From: Verrucomicrobiaceae bacterium | GTDB lineage: Bacteria > Verrucomicrobiota > Verrucomicrobiia > Verrucomicrobiales > Verrucomicrobiaceae | Direction: 5' to 3' | DNA length: 64,000 bases | NCBI GenBank assembly: GCA_016713035.1 | Contig: JADJPW010000007.1 | Span: 248,001-312,000, forward strand | Shown: in pieces, positions 61,228 through 64,000 of the stretch | Position numbering within the stretch: the stretch's first letter is position 1 | Layout: the number at the start of each line of letters is the position of its first letter | Position numbers and translations under genes: made by a program | Notes under the pieces: model-generated | Seen by the model: only the letters and a program-made list of their open reading frames with translations | Told to the model about the DNA's origin: nothing | The model's database searches: none

Positions 61228-63636
61228 TCAGGCACGCTCGCCGGCTGCTTTGGCAGCAGCGATGGCTTGCTCGGCCTTCATTTGCTCGATCTGGGCATCG
61301 AGCACCTGGCGCTTCAGGCTGGTGCCAGTCTTCTTCGCATACCAGAGCACGAGCGGGCTGGCGATGAAGATGGAGGAGTAGGTACCGAGCAGCACACCGA
61401 TGGTGATGGGCAGCGCGAACTCGAGCATGGAGGGATTCCCCAGGAAGAGGAGCACGATCATGGGTGCGAGGGCTGTGGGACCAGTAAGGAGGGTACGGGA
61501 CAGCGTCTTGCAGATGGCCTCGTTCATGAGATCACGCAGGGAGCCTGCACCGCCGCGCTGGATGGTCTCGCGGATGCGGTCGAAGACGACGATGGTGTCA
61601 TTGATGGAGTAACCCGCGATGGTGAGCAGCGCGCCGACGTGGATGATGCTGAGCTGCTGGCCGAAGAGGACGATCAAGCCGGGCACCATGAGCACGTCAT
61701 GGAAGAGGGCGACGATGGCCGCGAGGGCGAAGGCGAACTCATAACGCACAAGCAGGTAGAGGAAGATGGCAACGAGGGCCACGGCCAATGCCCAAAGGGA
61801 CGAGTACATGGACTCCTCACCCAAGACACTGCCGACGGTGGAGATGCTGGTGCTGACGTCTTTCCACTTGGCTTTGACGGCAGCGTCGATGGTGATGGCG
61901 CTGTCCTGCTCGCAGCGGATGCTGGCGAGTTTACCGCCGGTGGCGGGGTCAGATTTGAGCTGGGCGGTGAATCCACCGATCGCTTTGCCATCGGAGAGCT
62001 TCAGCGGGGTGACGAGGTCGTTCAGCTCGCTTTCAGTAGCTTCCTGACCGGCTTTGAAGACGACATCCACACGGCCACCACCACGGAAGTCGATGCCGAG
62101 GCTGTCCTTACCCTTGTAGAAGAGTGTACCAAAGGAAATGGCGGTGACGACGAGGGAGGCGATGATGAACTTGGGCGCGGTGCTGAGGATGTCCCACACC
62201 TTGTCCGGGATGATGCGGGTGGTCTTCAGCGTGGTGAGGATGCCTTTGTCGATGACCCACATGAAAATGACGCGGGTGACGATGAGTGCACCGATCATGG
62301 AGGAGATCAGACCGATCATCAGAGTGACGGCGAAGCCTTTCACCAGACCACCGGAGATGACGAAGAGGATGACAGCGGCGATGAGGGTGGTGATGTTCGA
62401 GTCCGCGATGGCGGAGAAGGCTTTTTCATACGCGGCATCCAGGGCACCCGCGAGTGTCTTGCCGTCTTCCATTTCCTCTCGTAGGCGCTCATAGATGAGC
62501 ACATTCGCATCGACGGCCATACCGATGGTGAGCACCAAACCGGCGATACCGGGCATGGTGAGTGTGAACTGGAAGATGGCCATCGCTCCAAAGAGGATGC
62601 ACATGTTGATGATGAGGCCGGCGATGGCCACGAGGCCCGCGAGACGGTAAATGAAGACCATGAAGAGCGTGGTCAGCGCCAGAGCGGCGATGCCTACCCA
62701 CTTGCCCTGGCTGATGCTGGTCGCACCATAGGCGGAGGAGACGCTGCTCTCGGAGGCGATGACGAGCGGGTTTTCCATGGGATTGTTCAGCATGGTGGAG
62801 AGGGCAAAGGCCTCCTCCTGGCTGAAGTTCCCATTGATGACGGCGGTGCCACCGTAGTGACGCTCTTTGAGCACTGGAGCAGAGATAACGACATCATCGA
62901 CGATGATGGCCATGCGGTTGCCCTGATTGCTCTGCGCGACGCCATCGAAGAGGGCGGCACCTTCACTATTGAGTGCGAGCATCACAGACCAGCCCTGGGC
63001 ATCGTACATGGCACCGGCTTTGCTGACGTGCTTGCCTTCGAATTCGGTGCGGCGCTTCACGACGATGTCATCCTGCGGAGTCTCGACGCCTTTTTTGTCG
63101 ATCTCGGGTTTCTGCTTCAAAAGGATGTAGGAAGGATCTCGCACTCCAGAGGTGCTCTTCAGTTCAGCGAGCTTCTGGTCATAGCCCTGCTGGACATGCA
63201 CCATGCGGAACTCCAGGTGAGCGACCTGCTGGATGAGTTTGCGCACATTGTCGATCTCTGCGGGTGTGACGCCAGGCATCTGGATGACGATGCGGTTTTC
63301 ACCCTGTGGCTGCATGGTGAGGTCCTTTTGGCCGTCTGGATTGAGACGCTTTTCCAGGATCTTGATGGCCTGCTGGACGGACTCCGAAGTGACAGGTTTT
63401 TCCGTGCCGTCGTCCGATTTGCCGGGCATGATCTCGACGATGAACTCCGAGCCGCCCTGGAGGTCAATCCCGAGCGGGATACCGAGCTGCTTCACACTGA
63501 GGATGGAGGAAAAGGCCGTCAGAGCGACGAGCAGGGTGCCGATGAGGCGCTTGGTCTTCTGCACGGCAGTGCCGACGTAAACGATCAGCAATAACAGGAT
63601 GATAGTGCCGAGGATGAAGGTGAGGTAGGCTTGCAT
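61228..63636 (-). CDS. secDF: Fused protein translocase SecDF
   Basis: The 802-residue membrane protein joins SecD and SecF and uses the proton gradient to drive late steps of export. SecD features include LGIPLGIDLQGGSEFIVEI (near residue 60), VLTIGMAVDANVLIYERLREEM and a large periplasmic P1 domain. The SecF half begins near residue 500 with SLGIDFRGGGRVDVVF and has AGYSINDTIVVFDRIRE. Twelve helices are expected. SecD and SecF are separate in E. coli; fusions occur in several phyla. yajC lies 52 bases upstream on the same strand. Confidence 0.95.
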   Translation of the reverse strand: MQAYLTFILGTIILLLLIVYVGTAVQKTKRLIGTLLVALTAFSSILSVKQLGIPLGIDLQGGSEFIVEIMPGKSDDGTEKPVTSESVQQAIKILEKRLNPDGQKDLTMQPQGENRIVIQMPGVTPAEIDNVRKLIQQVAHLEFRMVHVQQGYDQKLAELKSTSGVRDPSYILLKQKPEIDKKGVETPQDDIVVKRRTEFEGKHVSKAGAMYDAQGWSVMLALNSEGAALFDGVAQSNQGNRMAIIVDDVVISAPVLKERHYGGTAVINGNFSQEEAFALSTMLNNPMENPLVIASESSVSSAYGATSISQGKWVGIAALALTTLFMVFIYRLAGLVAIAGLIINMCILFGAMAIFQFTLTMPGIAGLVLTIGMAVDANVLIYERLREEMEDGKTLAGALDAAYEKAFSAIADSNITTLIAAVILFVISGGLVKGFAVTLMIGLISSMIGALIVTRVIFMWVIDKGILTTLKTTRIIPDKVWDILSTAPKFIIASLVVTAISFGTLFYKGKDSLGIDFRGGGRVDVVFKAGQEATESELNDLVTPLKLSDGKAIGGFTAQLKSDPATGGKLASIRCEQDSAITIDAAVKAKWKDVSTSISTVGSVLGEESMYSSLWALAVALVAIFLYLLVRYEFAFALAAIVALFHDVLMVPGLIVLFGQQLSIIHVGALLTIAGYSINDTIVVFDRIRETIQRGGAGSLRDLMNEAICKTLSRTLLTGPTALAPMIVLLFLGNPSMLEFALPITIGVLLGTYSSIFIASPLVLWYAKKTGTSLKRQVLDAQIEQMKAEQAIAAAKAAGERA

Positions 63637-63688
63637 GGTGGGGGCTGGGAAAAGCTAAAAGGATGGTAGGAGCAATACGGGGCGGGAA

Positions 63689-64000
63689 TCAGGCCTCGAC
63701 GACGTCGGATTTTTTCGTCACGGCGGCGATCTTGGTGCGCTCGTACTCGACTTTGACGTTATCGGCGATGCGGACCATGACGGTGCGCTCTTTGAGGCTG
63801 GTGATGATGCCATGCACGCCGCATTCCATGACGACGTGGTCGCCCACCTTCGCACTGGCGACGAGCGCTTGGTGCTCCTTCATCCGCTTCTGCTGCGGAC
63901 GGATGGCGATGAAGTACATCATCACGATCATGAGGACCATCATGGTCAATGGATTGCCAAAAAGTCCACCCCCTGGTGCCGGGCTAGCAGGAGCCTGTGC
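63689..64000 (-). CDS. yajC: Preprotein translocase subunit YajC, 5' partial
   Basis: The frame stays open to the window edge; about 103 residues are visible. A Pro/Gly/Ala-rich lead (APASPAPGGGLFGNP) precedes one transmembrane helix (MMVLMIVMMYFIAIRPQQKRMKEH), the YajC signature IRPQQKR, and a short soluble domain (VGDHVVMECGVHGIITSLKERTVMVRIADNVKVE, in parts). YajC accompanies SecDF in the holotranslocon. The longer N-terminus beyond the window is unknown. Confidence 0.92.
   Translation of the reverse strand, partial: AQAPASPAPGGGLFGNPLTMMVLMIVMMYFIAIRPQQKRMKEHQALVASAKVGDHVVMECGVHGIITSLKERTVMVRIADNVKVEYERTKIAAVTKKSDVVEA

Overview
The window reads as chromosomal DNA of a Verrucomicrobiota bacterium, probably Verrucomicrobiales and Prosthecobacter-like. 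The reasons are high GC, Gram-negative envelope genes (lpxK, an RND efflux system, an outer-membrane porin), a family mix typical of planctomycetes and verrucomicrobia (DUF1501, DUF1552, DUF1080, sulfatase, PQQ-like propeller, DUF3142), LL-diaminopimelate aminotransferase, a fused SecDF, and a TGTTC-N4-GAACA palindrome in front of lexA. I recall that motif as the verrucomicrobial LexA box. The taxonomic call is inference from gene content. I see no rRNA, tRNA, CRISPR array or phage.

Layout. 1-9465: a 3'-partial porin, a lipase-like lipoprotein and a tripartite RND efflux operon, interrupted between adaptor and pump by a GxxExxY gene bracketed by two hairpin repeats. 9519-15177: secreted DUF1552 and DUF1080 proteins, then a DUF3142 lipoprotein coupled to a 713-aa secreted protein. 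15392-19433: a translationally coupled triad of molybdopterin oxidoreductase, sulfatase and PQQ-like propeller. 19593-22990: ilvB and ilvN split by a solitary DNA methyltransferase with inverted repeats on both sides. 23018-27607: a small protein, glycosyltransferase, a large palindromic repeat, dGTPase, then rpsB-tsf. 27747-33657: a frameshifted esterase, a secreted YHS-like/truncated-globin protein divergent from nnrS (a nitric-oxide module), an enolase-superfamily enzyme and a ceramidase-like protein. 33777-39560: ppdK with a histone-like lysine tail, a pseudopilin, and nuoD-nuoE. 39730-44739: TPM-like protein, lpxK, fdhD plus cysteine desulfurase, and a REP-associated (RAYT-type) transposase. 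44813-48997: a segment with a different base composition, bounded by inverted copies of a 14-mer, holding a sugar-binding protein, a DUF1501 protein, a secreted barrel-like protein and a small frameshifted gene. 49099-53942: dapL, a leucine-rich-repeat-like protein, an MFS transporter and an acetylxylan esterase. 54045-56175: a cytochrome oxidase assembly set (ctaB, SCO, DUF420). 56214-64000: ftsQ-ftsA, lexA, a TPR protein, bioF, and yajC-secDF.

The most striking pattern is operon interruption by single-gene cargo carrying hairpin repeats. The GxxExxY cassette splits the RND operon, and a methyltransferase splits ilvBN. In both places the stop codon of a gene lies inside a repeat. A RAYT-type transposase whose expected catalytic tyrosine is phenylalanine lies elsewhere in the window. 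Secondary points are a ppdK fused to a histone-like tail with its own ribosome binding site, a periplasmic globin/NnrS pair, an fdhD-cysteine desulfurase pair, and two probable frameshifts.
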